The notes below the pieces were generated by a model. That model ran no database searches, had not been told where the DNA came from, and saw only the letters and a list, made by a program, of their open reading frames with translations. A stretch of DNA of 64,000 nucleotides from Deltaproteobacteria bacterium (GTDB lineage: Bacteria > Chloroflexota > Dehalococcoidia > Dehalococcoidales > BS750m-G39). Shown here piece by piece: positions 49,345 to 58,584 of the stretch. The number at the start of each line of letters is the position of its first letter. Within the stretch, counting starts at the first letter, position 1. Both the position numbers and the translations under genes were made by a program. The DNA is taken from positions 83,832 through 147,831 of the forward strand of contig JAUVYB010000001.1 in NCBI GenBank assembly GCA_030603275.1. The letters run 5' to 3'.

Positions 49345-49373
49345 TTGTCAGCCATCAGCATTGTTGCTATACT
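49345..49373 (+). promoter_or_regulatory. gatB promoter giving a predicted leaderless mRNA
   Basis: TTGTCA (49345-49350), 17 bases, TATACT (49368-49373). The gatB ATG is at 49384, only 10 bases after the -10 box, and no Shine-Dalgarno sequence precedes it. Confidence 0.65.
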
Positions 49374-49383
49374 GAAATTTGCC

Positions 49384-50847
49384 ATGGAATACGAAACCAT
49401 CATCGGGCTGGAGGTTCACGCCCAGCTTTTAACTAAGAGCAAGATGTACTGCCGCTGCAGCACCGCTTATGCCAGTGCCCCACCCAACACCCATGTCTGC
49501 CCGGTCTGCCTGGGGATGCCCGGGGTACTGCCCACCATCAACCAGCAGGCGGTAGAATTCACCGTGATGACGGCCCTGGCCCTCAACTGCACCATCTCCG
49601 ATTACACCAAGTTCGACCGCAAAAACTACCCCTACCCGGACCTGATGAAAGGCTACCAGATTTCCCAGTACGATGCCCCTATCGGCCATGATGGCTGGCT
49701 TAACATTGAGGTCGACGGCAAAAAGAGGAAGGCGGGTATAACCCGCGTCCACCTTGAGGAAGACGTGGCCAAGCTGCTCCACCGCACTCCCAAAAACGAG
49801 GAGTCCTACAGCCTGGTAGATGTCAACCGCTCCGGGGTGCCGCTGATGGAGGTTGTCGGCGAGCCCGACCTGCGCTCCCCCGAAGAAGCCAGGCAGTACC
49901 TGATAAAGCTGCGGACCATCCTCCAGTACCTCGGCGTGTCCACCGGCAATATGGAGGAGGGCAGCTTCCGCTGCGACGCCAACATCAGCATCCGCCCGAT
50001 GGGGAGCGCCGATACTTTAGCCAAGGCCGAGATTAAAAATATGAACAGCTTTAGAGCCGTCTACCTCGCCCTGGAACATGAAGCCCGGAGACAGAGAAAG
50101 CGGGCCGACGAGGGCAAAAAACTGCCCCAGGAAACGAGGGGGTGGGTGGAGGCCAAGGGGATAACGGTTGCCCAGCGCAGCAAGGAGTATGCCCATGACT
50201 ACCGCTACTTTCCCGAACCCGACCTCCCCCCGCTGGTGCTCAAGCCGGAGTGGGTAGAAGAGATAAGGGCAAAGCTGCCCGAGCTTCCCGAAGCCAGGCG
50301 CGACCGCTTAATGGCCGAATACGGCCTGCCTGCCTATGACGCCAACCTCATTACCGGCTCTAAAGACATGGCCGACTATTTTGAAGACTGCCTCAAAGGG
50401 TCCAGAGCCGAACCGGCTCAAGCCAGGGAACTAAGCAAGTGGCTTTTGGGAGAAACCAGCCGCATAATGAATGTTTACAGTATCGATATAAACGAGTTTA
50501 AGAAAAAAGTAAGGCCTGAAAATTTTACCGGGTTGCTAGCCTTAGAGTCGAGTAATGCCGTTAACACTGCCAGTGCTAAATTTGTGCTTGAGGAAATGTT
50601 TAATAGCGCTAGAACTGCTCAAGAGATTATTAACGAGAAAGGGCTTACCCAGATAAGCGATACCCGGCAGCTTGAAGAAACCGTGCTTGACGTGATAAAC
50701 TCTAATGTTCAGGCGGTAGCCGATTATAAGGCAGGCAAGCAGCAATCGCTTAAGTTCCTGATGGGGCAGGTAATGAGGGCTACCGGAGGCCGGGCTAACC
50801 CCAAGCTGGTAATTGAATTACTGGGGAAGAAGTTAGGGGAAGGTTGA
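49384..50847 (+). CDS. gatB: Aspartyl/glutamyl-tRNA amidotransferase subunit B
   Basis: 487 residues: YETIIGLEVHAQLLTKSKMYCRCS, CPVCLGMPGVLPTIN, KNYPYPDLMKGYQISQYD, GSFRCDANISIRP, and a YqeY-like C-terminal domain. Subunit of the GatCAB complex that converts Glu-tRNA(Gln) or Asp-tRNA(Asn) to the amide form. ATG 49384 matches the family start; an in-frame TTG at 49345 lies within the promoter. gatC and gatA are not in this window. Confidence 0.96.
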   Translation: MEYETIIGLEVHAQLLTKSKMYCRCSTAYASAPPNTHVCPVCLGMPGVLPTINQQAVEFTVMTALALNCTISDYTKFDRKNYPYPDLMKGYQISQYDAPIGHDGWLNIEVDGKKRKAGITRVHLEEDVAKLLHRTPKNEESYSLVDVNRSGVPLMEVVGEPDLRSPEEARQYLIKLRTILQYLGVSTGNMEEGSFRCDANISIRPMGSADTLAKAEIKNMNSFRAVYLALEHEARRQRKRADEGKKLPQETRGWVEAKGITVAQRSKEYAHDYRYFPEPDLPPLVLKPEWVEEIRAKLPELPEARRDRLMAEYGLPAYDANLITGSKDMADYFEDCLKGSRAEPAQARELSKWLLGETSRIMNVYSIDINEFKKKVRPENFTGLLALESSNAVNTASAKFVLEEMFNSARTAQEIINEKGLTQISDTRQLEETVLDVINSNVQAVADYKAGKQQSLKFLMGQVMRATGGRANPKLVIELLGKKLGEG

Positions 50848-50848
50848 A

Positions 50849-51070
50849 ATGCAGACCTATCTCAATATAGCACAGATAATACTATCCACGGCCCTGATAA
50901 TAGCCGTTCTGCTGCAGGTTAAAGGCGGCGGGCTGGGGGGTATCTTCGGTCAGGCGGACTCCGTCTACCGGACCAAGCGGGGAGCGGAAAAAACCCTGTT
51001 TCAACTGACCATCGTCTTAGTTGTATTATTTATTGTCCTCTCTATAGTTGCTCTCAGAGTCGGCCAGTAA
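50849..51070 (+). CDS. secG: Preprotein translocase subunit SecG
   Basis: 73 residues, two membrane helices around the conserved KGGGLGGIFGQADSVYRTKRGAEK loop. Aids SecYEG export. It begins one base after the gatB stop, so the two are co-transcribed. Confidence 0.95.
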   Translation: MQTYLNIAQIILSTALIIAVLLQVKGGGLGGIFGQADSVYRTKRGAEKTLFQLTIVLVVLFIVLSIVALRVGQ

Positions 51071-51157
51071 CTAAACGGCAATGGCTCCCATAATAATTTT
51101 AACCACCATTAAATTATACCTGTTTAACCGAATAGCCATGGCTCATAAGGAGGAGAG

Positions 51158-52051
51158 GTGAAGCTGAAAGTATGGTTTCTCGAAACCAGGCCGCAGTTCC
51201 TGCTTCTTTCAGTGGTGCTGTCTTTCCTCGGTATAAGCATCGCCTGGTATGGCGGTTACTTCCATCTCGGCTACGCCCTGCTCACCTTTCTGGGGCTGCT
51301 GCTGTGCCACATCAGTGTCAATGTCCTCAACGACTACTTTGACTATAAAAGCGGGATAGACCTGGCCACCAGGCGCACACCTTTTAGCGGCGGCAGTGGC
51401 ATCCTGCCTGCCTCCCTGCTCAAGCCCAGGCAGGTGCTCTGGTTCGGGCTAATCTCCCTAATGCTGGCGGTGCCCATCGGCGTCTACTTCGTTCTCGCCC
51501 GGGGCTGGGGTCTGCTGCCCCTCCTGATACTCGGTGCCCTGTGCACGGTTATCTATACCCCGCTGCTGACCAAAGTGGGGTTCCCGGAGTGGGCTCCCGG
51601 GGCGGGGATGGGAACCCTGCCGGTTCTGGGGGCTTACTTCATTCAGACCACGGTTTATACCTTCCCGGCGGTTATTGCCGCCATACCCTCGGGTCTCCTG
51701 GTGTTTAATCTGCTCCTGCTCAATGAATTCCCCGACGTAGAAGCCGATAAGAAAGCAGGCCGGAAAACGACGCCCATCCTCATCGGCAAAACAAGGGCAT
51801 GGATAGTCTATTCCGCCCTGACGGTGGCGGTCTATCTGTGGATAATCGGCTGGGTGATAGCCGGCATAATGCCCGCCTTCTCTCTGCTCGCCCTGCTCAC
51901 CCTCCCCTTGGCCATCAAGGCAATCCGGGGCAGCCGTAAGCACGAGGATATGAACCGGCTGGTGCCGGCCATGGCTAACAACGTTCAGGTCGTCCTGCTG
52001 ACCCAGTTCCTGCTGGGCGTCGGCTATATTCTGGGGAGGGTCTTCGGTTGA
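51158..52051 (+). CDS. UbiA-family prenyltransferase (MenA-like)
   Basis: 297 residues with about eight or nine membrane helices. The aspartate-rich motif NVLNDYFDYKSGID binds the Mg-prenyl diphosphate; the second motif is NEFPDVEADKKAGRKT. Attaches a polyprenyl chain to an aromatic acceptor in quinone synthesis, or acts in a related reaction. GTG 51158 follows AAGGAGGAGAG. Overlaps the next gene by 4 bases. Confidence 0.9.
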   Translation: MKLKVWFLETRPQFLLLSVVLSFLGISIAWYGGYFHLGYALLTFLGLLLCHISVNVLNDYFDYKSGIDLATRRTPFSGGSGILPASLLKPRQVLWFGLISLMLAVPIGVYFVLARGWGLLPLLILGALCTVIYTPLLTKVGFPEWAPGAGMGTLPVLGAYFIQTTVYTFPAVIAAIPSGLLVFNLLLLNEFPDVEADKKAGRKTTPILIGKTRAWIVYSALTVAVYLWIIGWVIAGIMPAFSLLALLTLPLAIKAIRGSRKHEDMNRLVPAMANNVQVVLLTQFLLGVGYILGRVFG

Positions 52052-53757
52052 CACCGGTCGACCTGGTCTTACTTCACCCCCCCAGCGTCTATGACTTCCG
52101 TGAGAAGGCCATTCTCTACGGGCCGGTGGCCGACCTGATTCCGTCCTCTTCCATATTTGAGATGTACCCCATCGGCTTTACCAGCATCGCCGAATACCTG
52201 GAAGCCGCCGGCTACCGGGTGCGCATCGTCAACCTGGCGGTGCGGATGCTGAACGATAAAAAATTCGACGCCGAGGCCTTTATCAAGCGGCTGGAGGCGC
52301 CCCTCTTCGGCATTGACCTGCACTGGCTGGTAAGCTCCCACGGGGCTATAGAGGTGGCCAAAATAGTGAAGCGGTGCCACCCCGAAGCTAAAGTAATCTT
52401 CGGCGGCTTTTCCTCGTCCTATTTCTATAAGGAGCTGATGGGCTACCCGGAGGTTGACTACGTGATGAGGGGCGACACCACCGAGGAGCCGCTGCGGCAG
52501 CTTATGGCCTGCCTCAAGCATAAGCGTGAGCCGGAAGAGGTGCCCAATCTGGTCTGGCGCAACGCGCAGGGCGAGGTGCGGGAAAACCCCTTCTCTTATA
52601 TCCCCACCGACCTGAGCCCGGTCATGGTCAGCCACTTTGAAAATACCGTGCGCTCGGTTATCCGCTACCGGGACCTGGCCAGCTATGCCCCGTTCAAGGG
52701 CTGGGCGCAGTACCCCATTACGGCGGTGCTCACCTGCAAGGGCTGTAACGAAAACTGCGTTATCTGCGGCGGCTCCGCCGCCGCCTTCAGGAAGTTCTAC
52801 GGGCGGGATAGGGCTGTCTTCCGCTCCCCGGAAGCGGTGGTTCAGGATATAAAGCAGATTGAGCGCTTCAGCACCGGCCCTATCTTTATCCTGGGCGACC
52901 TGCTCCACGCCGGGGAAGACTACGCCCATGAGGTCCTGCGCCGGCTGGAGAAACTCAGGGTGAAAAACCAGCTGATTTTTGAGCTGTTCAACCCCGCCCC
53001 CCGGGATTTACTGCACCGGATGAGCCGCGCCTGCCCCAACTTCTGCCTGGAAATTTCCCCCGAATCCCATGACCCCAGGGTAAGAAAAGCCTCCGGCAGG
53101 AACTACTCCAACGAAGACCTGGAGCAAACGCTGGCTGATGCTCTTGACGCCGGCTGCGGGCGGCTGGATATTTTCTTTATGATCGGCCTGCCCCGGCAGA
53201 CGCCGAAGTCGGTAATGGATACCGTTGACTACTGCGATTACCTGTTCCAGAAGTTTAACGGCGATAAACGGTTCTCCCCGTTCATCGCCCCCATCTCCCC
53301 CTTCCTCGACCCGGGCAGCCTAGGCTTTGAGCAGCCGGAGCGTCACGGCTACCAGGTCCTGTTCAAAACGCTGGAGGAGCACCGCCGGGCGCTGGTAGCC
53401 CCTTCCTGGAAGTACTCCTTAAACTACGAGACAAGGTGGATGACCCGCCAGCAGATTGTGGACACGGCCTACGAGGCGATACTGCGCTTAAACCGCATGA
53501 GGGCAAAATACTGTGCCATCTCCGTCGAGATGGCCGATATCGGGGAGCAGCGCATCAAGGCGGCCTGGGAGATGGCCAATCACATTGACGGCATTATAGA
53601 CCGGGGCGACTTGAGGGAGCTGCCCATGTTAAAACCGCAGATAGACGAGATAAACGCCTTTCCGGTGGTGGAGAGAAAACAGCTGGAGCTGCCTGTTGGG
53701 CTGGTTAAGCTTAAATTTTTGCGTTCGTTCTGGTTCTGGCTAACCGGAAAGAAGTAG
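52048..53757 (+). CDS. B12-binding domain/radical SAM protein
   Basis: 569 residues. An N-terminal Rossmann-type cobalamin domain (about 1-165; no DxHxxG ligand, as usual for this class) precedes the radical SAM core with CKGCNENCVICGG. A C-terminal region has no clear match. The closest named group recalled is the Ta0216-type B12/radical SAM family. TTG 52048 follows GGGAGGG. It may methylate or rearrange a lipid or quinone precursor, given its coupling to the UbiA gene (inference). Confidence 0.88.
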   Translation: MTPVDLVLLHPPSVYDFREKAILYGPVADLIPSSSIFEMYPIGFTSIAEYLEAAGYRVRIVNLAVRMLNDKKFDAEAFIKRLEAPLFGIDLHWLVSSHGAIEVAKIVKRCHPEAKVIFGGFSSSYFYKELMGYPEVDYVMRGDTTEEPLRQLMACLKHKREPEEVPNLVWRNAQGEVRENPFSYIPTDLSPVMVSHFENTVRSVIRYRDLASYAPFKGWAQYPITAVLTCKGCNENCVICGGSAAAFRKFYGRDRAVFRSPEAVVQDIKQIERFSTGPIFILGDLLHAGEDYAHEVLRRLEKLRVKNQLIFELFNPAPRDLLHRMSRACPNFCLEISPESHDPRVRKASGRNYSNEDLEQTLADALDAGCGRLDIFFMIGLPRQTPKSVMDTVDYCDYLFQKFNGDKRFSPFIAPISPFLDPGSLGFEQPERHGYQVLFKTLEEHRRALVAPSWKYSLNYETRWMTRQQIVDTAYEAILRLNRMRAKYCAISVEMADIGEQRIKAAWEMANHIDGIIDRGDLRELPMLKPQIDEINAFPVVERKQLELPVGLVKLKFLRSFWFWLTGKK

Positions 53758-53801
53758 CCTTCTTATATATCTTTTCCCAACCCCCCAATCATTTTAATTA
53801 T

Positions 53802-53896
53802 ATTTAAGGTGACCCTATCCCCTTTATCCCCTTCCCCTTGGCAAGGGGAAGGGGAATTATTTTTTTAAGAAGAGGGGGCAAAGCCCCCTCTTAAAC
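53802..53896 (-). repeat. Repeat family A, copy 4
   Basis: Minus orientation, just after the stop of the 53920-54555 gene. Hairpin 1 is 53870-53892 (10 bp, AAGAGGGGGC type, 3-base loop). Hairpin 2 is 53828-53854, a perfect 12-bp stem CCCCTTCCCCTT/AAGGGGAAGGGG with loop GGC. The tail (AAAGGGGATAGGGTCACCTT) matches copy 5, not copies 1-3. Confidence 0.87.
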
Positions 53897-53919
53897 ACCC
53901 CGTTAAATTAGCCAATTGA

Positions 53920-54555
53920 TTATCCGCTATGTTTAATTTCCAGCGAACCTTTTTGACTTTCCCCCCAATCACCAAAGACTACATACGTAATTCTGAGTCT
54001 CGTTGATTTAATAGCAAGCTCTTTACGCCTTCTGAGTCTCAATGTGCCCAGATGTGTATAATTATCTACATAACAAGTGTATTCGGGTTTATCACCACTA
54101 TAAAAAGTAACTACAAAGGTATCAGCACCACCTGATGGTTTTCCGGACAGTCTATCACCCTCTAACTCGCGAATTAGATATTTTTCAAAAATGCTTGGTA
54201 TCTCCAATTGTATTTGATATGTGCTTGCAATCTTATCCCCTTTGTTATATGCAAAAATTGGGATTGTGTGTTCTTCCTGCCCCATATCGATAGACTTCCT
54301 AGTTGTACCACTTTCGTCAAAGGTCAGTTTAAGAAGCGGCCGAGACAGAGACTTGCGAAATTTTGCTGTTGCAAATAGTAAGGAGAAGATTATACCTATG
54401 GTAGCTACCGCACTGAACAGCAGTTGTGCGTTAGCATATTTCAACGAGTCTTCCTGTAATGCAAACGGGCTCCAGAAACATGACCATAGAATCGCGCCAA
54501 GAATTAGGATTACAAAAATTGTGGCAGGCCAATAGTAATTTCGCCAAAAGCTCAT
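53920..54555 (-). CDS. Hypothetical membrane protein
   Basis: 211 residues, unrecognised. Two membrane helices near the N-terminus (about 10-28 and 44-63) are followed by a soluble beta-rich domain of about 145 residues with many Thr, Ser and charged residues. Composition is clearly more AT-rich than the adjacent genes and the gene lies beside repeat A4, so recent gain is possible. AGGAGGT precedes ATG 54555. It starts 19 bases after the cysS stop. Confidence 0.75.
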   Translation of the reverse strand: MSFWRNYYWPATIFVILILGAILWSCFWSPFALQEDSLKYANAQLLFSAVATIGIIFSLLFATAKFRKSLSRPLLKLTFDESGTTRKSIDMGQEEHTIPIFAYNKGDKIASTYQIQLEIPSIFEKYLIRELEGDRLSGKPSGGADTFVVTFYSGDKPEYTCYVDNYTHLGTLRLRRRKELAIKSTRLRITYVVFGDWGESQKGSLEIKHSG

Positions 54556-54574
54556 ATTACACCTCCTAACAAGA

Positions 54575-55969
54575 TTACCGTCTCCGCTCCCAGCGTATCA
54601 CCGTGCCTTCAGGGGTATCCTCAAGGGTTACGCCTAGCTCACTCAACTCTGCCCGTATCTCATCCGCCCGCTGCCAGTTCTTCTCTTTCCGGCATTTCAG
54701 GCGTTCCTCAATAAGACGATTAACCTTTTGTTCAATCTCTTGCTCTGGCTCTCGTATGGTAAGGTCAAAGGGGTCAAGCTTTAAGCCCAGAATATCACGG
54801 GCAAGCTCGGAAATAACGTACCGAGCGCCTATAAAACTAATACCCGCATCACCGGCTTGGTTTACAGCCCTGGCTAAATCAAACAGTACCGCCAGCGCTT
54901 TGGCGGTATTAAAATCATCGTCCATCGCCTCAATAAACTGCTTGCGGTAAGGCTCGGCATCCAGAGCTTCCCCTTTACCCCCGGTTGGGTCATCCCTTGA
55001 AACCACTCGCAGTAATCTCTCTCCTGCGTTTTGTGCCGCCTCCAGCCCCTCCTCGGAGTAGGTCAGCGGGCTGCGGTAGTGGGAGTTTAATATAAAAACA
55101 CGAATAGCGTCGGGGCTGTACTTTGCCAGCGCCTGCTTGATGGTTATCAGGTTGCCCAGGGACTTGCTCATCTTGTCCCCACCCAGCTGCACCAGCCCGT
55201 TATGCAGCCAGTACCTGACAAAGGGTTTCTTGCCGGTAAAGCTCTCGGACTGGGCAATCTCGTTCTCGTGGTGGGGGAAGATCAGGTCCTGCCCCCCGCC
55301 GTGGATGTCCAGGGTATCCCCCAGGTATTTCAAAGACATGGCGCTGCACTCGATATGCCAGCCCGGCCTGCCCTGCCCCCAAGGAGAATCCCAGTACGGC
55401 TCGCCCGGCTTGGTCGCCTTCCAGAGGACAAAATCCATGGGGTCCTCTTTTTCCTCGCTGCCGATGGCGCACTCGCCGGCCATCATATCGTCCAGGCTGC
55501 GGTGGGAGAGCCTGCCGTAGTCAGGGTCGTTCCTCACCCGGAAGTAGACGCTGCCGCCGGCGGGATAGGCGTGCCCCTTATCTATCAGGCCCCCTATCAC
55601 CTCGATGATTTTAGGTATCTCTTCGGTAGCCCTGGGGTAGACATCGGTCTCCGCCCTGACGATATTCAGTGCTTTCATATCTTCGTCAAAGCTGTTGATG
55701 TACTTCTCGGCCAGCTCACTGGGGGCGATGCCCAGTTTATTGGCCCGGTCGATAATCTTGTCGTCGATATCGGTTATATTCTGCACATACCTGACCGTAT
55801 ATTTTTTATAGCGCAGGTAGCGCCGGACGACGTCAAATATGACGTAGCTCATGGCATGGCCGATATGGGCGTCAGCATAGGGGGTAACACCGCAAACGTA
55901 TATCTTTACCTCGTCGCTCTGCGGCGAAAACTCTTCTTTTTTACCGGAGAGGGTATTATATACCTTCAT
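54575..55969 (-). CDS. cysS: Cysteinyl-tRNA synthetase
   Basis: 464 residues: [21 protein letters not shown]-type start (zinc and HIGH region), [44 protein letters not shown] and KMSKSLGN (KMSKS loop). Class I enzyme. Overlaps cysE by 4 bases. Confidence 0.97.
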   Translation of the reverse strand: MKVYNTLSGKKEEFSPQSDEVKIYVCGVTPYADAHIGHAMSYVIFDVVRRYLRYKKYTVRYVQNITDIDDKIIDRANKLGIAPSELAEKYINSFDEDMKALNIVRAETDVYPRATEEIPKIIEVIGGLIDKGHAYPAGGSVYFRVRNDPDYGRLSHRSLDDMMAGECAIGSEEKEDPMDFVLWKATKPGEPYWDSPWGQGRPGWHIECSAMSLKYLGDTLDIHGGGQDLIFPHHENEIAQSESFTGKKPFVRYWLHNGLVQLGGDKMSKSLGNLITIKQALAKYSPDAIRVFILNSHYRSPLTYSEEGLEAAQNAGERLLRVVSRDDPTGGKGEALDAEPYRKQFIEAMDDDFNTAKALAVLFDLARAVNQAGDAGISFIGARYVISELARDILGLKLDPFDLTIREPEQEIEQKVNRLIEERLKCRKEKNWQRADEIRAELSELGVTLEDTPEGTVIRWERRR

Positions 55970-56619
55970 CTTTCTTTCTTGCCGGTTTCTTTCTTGTCAG
56001 GAGGCCGGCGTTTCTCCAGCCCGGCGATTCTTTTTTCCAGGTCTTCCAGCCTCTCCCCTACCGGGTCGGGCAGCTTCTCCACGGTATCGGTATCGGGGTT
56101 CCTCATCGCCACCACCCGCCCCGGCACCCCGACCACGGTAGCGTTGGGCGGCACCGAGTTTATCACCACCGAGCCGGCGCCGACCTTGGCGTTATCGCCG
56201 ATGGTGATGTCCCCGATAATCTGTGCCCCCACCCCCACCACCACGTTTTTGCCCAGGGTGGGGTGGCGCTTTACGTGCTGCTGGCTGGTCCCGCCCAGGG
56301 TCACCCCCTGGTAGAGGGTAACGTTGTCGCCAATCACCGAGGTCTCGCCGATAACCACCCCCATGCCGTGGTCAACGAAAAAGCCCTCGCCGATTTTAGC
56401 CCCGGGGTGAATCTCGATGCCGGTAAAAAAGCGGCTGCAATGAGAGATAAGCCGGGGCAGCACCGGAACGTGCCACCGGAACAGGGTGTGGGCCAGGCGG
56501 TGGTTTTGGCGGGCATGAAAGCCGGGGTAGGCCAGCAGAATCTCCAGGGTGCTGACCGCCGCCGGGTCATGGTCAAAAGCCGCCTTAATATCTCTTTTTA
56601 TGCTGCTGCAAAGTCCCAT
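55966..56619 (-). CDS. cysE: Serine O-acetyltransferase
   Basis: 217 residues: [20 protein letters not shown], then a left-handed beta helix with [32 protein letters not shown] and GAGSVV. Makes O-acetylserine for cysteine synthesis, which fits its coupling to cysS. The Lys-rich tail is unusual but not diagnostic. Confidence 0.95.
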   Translation of the reverse strand: MGLCSSIKRDIKAAFDHDPAAVSTLEILLAYPGFHARQNHRLAHTLFRWHVPVLPRLISHCSRFFTGIEIHPGAKIGEGFFVDHGMGVVIGETSVIGDNVTLYQGVTLGGTSQQHVKRHPTLGKNVVVGVGAQIIGDITIGDNAKVGAGSVVINSVPPNATVVGVPGRVVAMRNPDTDTVEKLPDPVGERLEDLEKRIAGLEKRRPPDKKETGKKER

Positions 56620-56624
56620 TTAAG

Positions 56625-57116
56625 TCAATCTCCGGTTATTAAGACCACGGCCTGAGCCGCTATTCCCTCCCCTTTACCCACAAGCCCCAGGCCGTTAGCG
56701 GTGCTGGCCTTGACGCTTACCCGGTCTACCTCGATACCGAGGGTCTGGCTTAAGCTCTGCCGCATCCGGTCGATGAACCCGGCCAGCTTGGGCTCCTCGG
56801 CGATAACCGTGGCATCGATGTTAACTATCCGCCAGCCCTTGGCGGCCAGCTTTTCCCTCACCTCTTCGAGCAGAATCAAGCTGGAGATATCCTTGTACTG
56901 CGCTTCGCCGGGCGGGAAATGGCCGCCGATGTCACCCAGTGCGGCCGCGCCGAGCAGGGCGTCGATAACGGCATGAGTGAGCACATCGGCGTCACTCCAG
57001 CCGTCAAGACCCTTACCGAAGGGTATCTCCACCCCCCCGATAACGAGCTTCCTCCCCTTGACCAGGGGGTGGGCATCATAGCCAATGCCAACCCGCAGCT
57101 TATTTTCCACGCTCAA
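56625..57116 (-). CDS. ispF: 2-C-methyl-D-erythritol 2,4-cyclodiphosphate synthase
   Basis: 163 residues: RVGIGYDAHPLVKGRKLVIGG with the zinc Asp and His, GWSDADVLTHAVIDALLGAAALGDIGGHFP, and the C-terminal VSVKASTANGLGLVGKGEGIAAQA. MEP-pathway step forming the cyclic diphosphate. Overlaps ispD by 17 bases. Confidence 0.97.
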   Translation of the reverse strand: MSVENKLRVGIGYDAHPLVKGRKLVIGGVEIPFGKGLDGWSDADVLTHAVIDALLGAAALGDIGGHFPPGEAQYKDISSLILLEEVREKLAAKGWRIVNIDATVIAEEPKLAGFIDRMRQSLSQTLGIEVDRVSVKASTANGLGLVGKGEGIAAQAVVLITGD

Positions 57117-57783
57117 GCAGAGCCTCCGCTATTAACAGGTCATCACTGTTGGTTATCTTTATATTATCATAAGAGCCCATATAGAGCTTAACCTTATTGC
57201 CCAGTGCCTCCACCAGCGAGGCATCGTCGGTCACCTCGCCTGCTGCCTTCCGGTAGGCTTTAGAGATTATACCGACACGAAACACCTGCGGAGTCTGCAC
57301 CGCCCATAGATTTTGACGTGGCGGCGTCTGGCGCACTATTCTATCTTCCCCGGCCATCTTAATAGTATCGATGACGGGAACGGCGGCTGCCGCCGCCCCG
57401 GTCTCTTTAGCCGCCTCCAGACCCCGCTCGATTAATTCTTTAGTCACCAGGGGGCGGGCGCCGTCGTGGATTACCACCCAGTCACATTTATCAAGCTGCT
57501 TTAGCCCCGCCGCCACCGAATCCTGCCGCCTTTTCCCCCCGGCGCAGACCTCTATGGGCCTGGACCACTCCTCCCCGCCTATCAGCTTACGGCACTTTTC
57601 CACATTATTTTCACTCACTACCACTACTATCTGGTCAACTGCTTTACAGCTGTCAAAGGCATCAAGCACATAGGAAAGTGCCGGCTTTCCCCCCAATTGG
57701 ACAAAGACCTTATCAACTCCGTTCATCCGCCGGCTCTCCCCGGCGGCAACAATAACTGCGCCCACTTTTTGAGGGTTGTTCAT
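57100..57783 (-). CDS. ispD: 2-C-methyl-D-erythritol 4-phosphate cytidylyltransferase
   Basis: 227 residues: VGAVIVAAGESRRMNGVDKVFVQLGGKPAL (CTP site), GGKRRQDSVAAGL, VIHDGARPLVT and EVTDDASLVEALG. Forms CDP-methylerythritol. Overlapping ispD-ispF is common and allows balanced translation. Confidence 0.97.
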   Translation of the reverse strand: MNNPQKVGAVIVAAGESRRMNGVDKVFVQLGGKPALSYVLDAFDSCKAVDQIVVVVSENNVEKCRKLIGGEEWSRPIEVCAGGKRRQDSVAAGLKQLDKCDWVVIHDGARPLVTKELIERGLEAAKETGAAAAAVPVIDTIKMAGEDRIVRQTPPRQNLWAVQTPQVFRVGIISKAYRKAAGEVTDDASLVEALGNKVKLYMGSYDNIKITNSDDLLIAEALLERGK

Positions 57784-57825
57784 TAATTTCCCATCTTCCT
57801 TTACTGACTTAACAGACTTCTGACT

Positions 57826-58437
57826 CTATGCCCAAGTCGGCGGGCGCTGTAAAATGAATCCATCTGCCCTTTTTACTTTATCCGGGAGAAGACTGTGGGC
57901 AAGCTTCGCCCGACCAATATGCAGATACGCATGAGCCACACCAATGAGTTCAATGGACGAGCGTTTGGGTGGGAAGGCTACAACAACACGTTTTTGCGCA
58001 AATGTATTTTTAATAGACATGACAAGCGGTACCAGGTCACTGTCAGCCGACAACAGTAACGCAGTATCAAATTTATTTTTAGCAGCATCTGAAAACATTT
58101 CTACTGCAATATTCACATCTGTCATCTTTTCATTTGGAACTCGGTCTTTAAACCCACAATGTGGGCACTCACGTGGATTCAGCTGGTACTTCCCATAAAA
58201 TATCTCAAGGTTGGGTAAGGTTTCAAGTGCCTCAAGAAATGTAGACTGCCGCTTTTCCTTGTCTGATGACCCAATGACTCTTGCCGTGAAATATTTGGTC
58301 ATGCTCAACTCTTGATTGAATTTAATGAGATTCTGCACCAGAAGTTGAACGTTAAGCCAATAGAATCGCCGCCAGCCCTTTTCCCTTAAACCGAAATATA
58401 GGTTAAATCCATCTATGTAGGCGATAACTCTATTCAT
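57826..58437 (-). CDS. NYN-domain (PIN-like, LabA/DUF88 type) predicted ribonuclease
   Basis: 203 residues. The acidic residues of a NYN nuclease are in place: YIDGFNLY (Asp9), KMTDVNIAVEMF (Asp107) and ALLLSADSDLVPLV (Asp132, Asp134). An inserted CPHCGFKD knuckle (Cys91, Cys94) could bind zinc. NYN proteins are Mg-dependent RNases or relatives. Composition is lower in GC than ispD and radA. A divergent promoter-hairpin-terminator unit starts 45 bases upstream. Its target is unknown. Confidence 0.85.
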   Translation of the reverse strand: MNRVIAYIDGFNLYFGLREKGWRRFYWLNVQLLVQNLIKFNQELSMTKYFTARVIGSSDKEKRQSTFLEALETLPNLEIFYGKYQLNPRECPHCGFKDRVPNEKMTDVNIAVEMFSDAAKNKFDTALLLSADSDLVPLVMSIKNTFAQKRVVVAFPPKRSSIELIGVAHAYLHIGRAKLAHSLLPDKVKRADGFILQRPPTWA

Positions 58438-58481
58438 TGTATCCCCTAATCAATTTTGTTAACCATGGCGTAATAATCATA

Positions 58482-58583
58482 TTGACATTCATTATATTCT
58501 ATGCTAGTATTACCATACTACAGCGCCAGTGTGAGTAACACTGGTCCGACGGCCTTCTGTAAATACAGGAGGCCGTTTCTTAC
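58482..58583 (+). ncRNA. Candidate small RNA divergent from the NYN gene
   Basis: TTGACA (58482-58487), 17 bases, TAGTAT (58505-58510) predict a start near 58517. The transcript would contain hairpin CCAGTGT-GAGTA-ACACTGG (58526-58544) and then a 12-bp hairpin with an AAAT loop (58549-58576, one G-U pair) followed by TTTCTT, a strong rho-independent terminator on the plus strand. The whole RNA is about 65 bases with no open frame of use. The terminator cannot serve radA, which is on the other strand. Confidence 0.65.
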
Positions 58584-58584
58584 T

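Noticed and set aside
55202-56314. Long plus-strand ORF over cysS/cysE
   Set aside because: It mirrors the codon pattern of the minus-strand genes and has no domain or binding site. The same applies to 52069-52929 (minus), 60314-61156 (plus) and 62535-63557 (plus).
58549-58576. Hairpin as terminator of radA
   Set aside because: The T run lies on the plus-strand side, whereas radA is on the minus strand, so it cannot end radA transcription.
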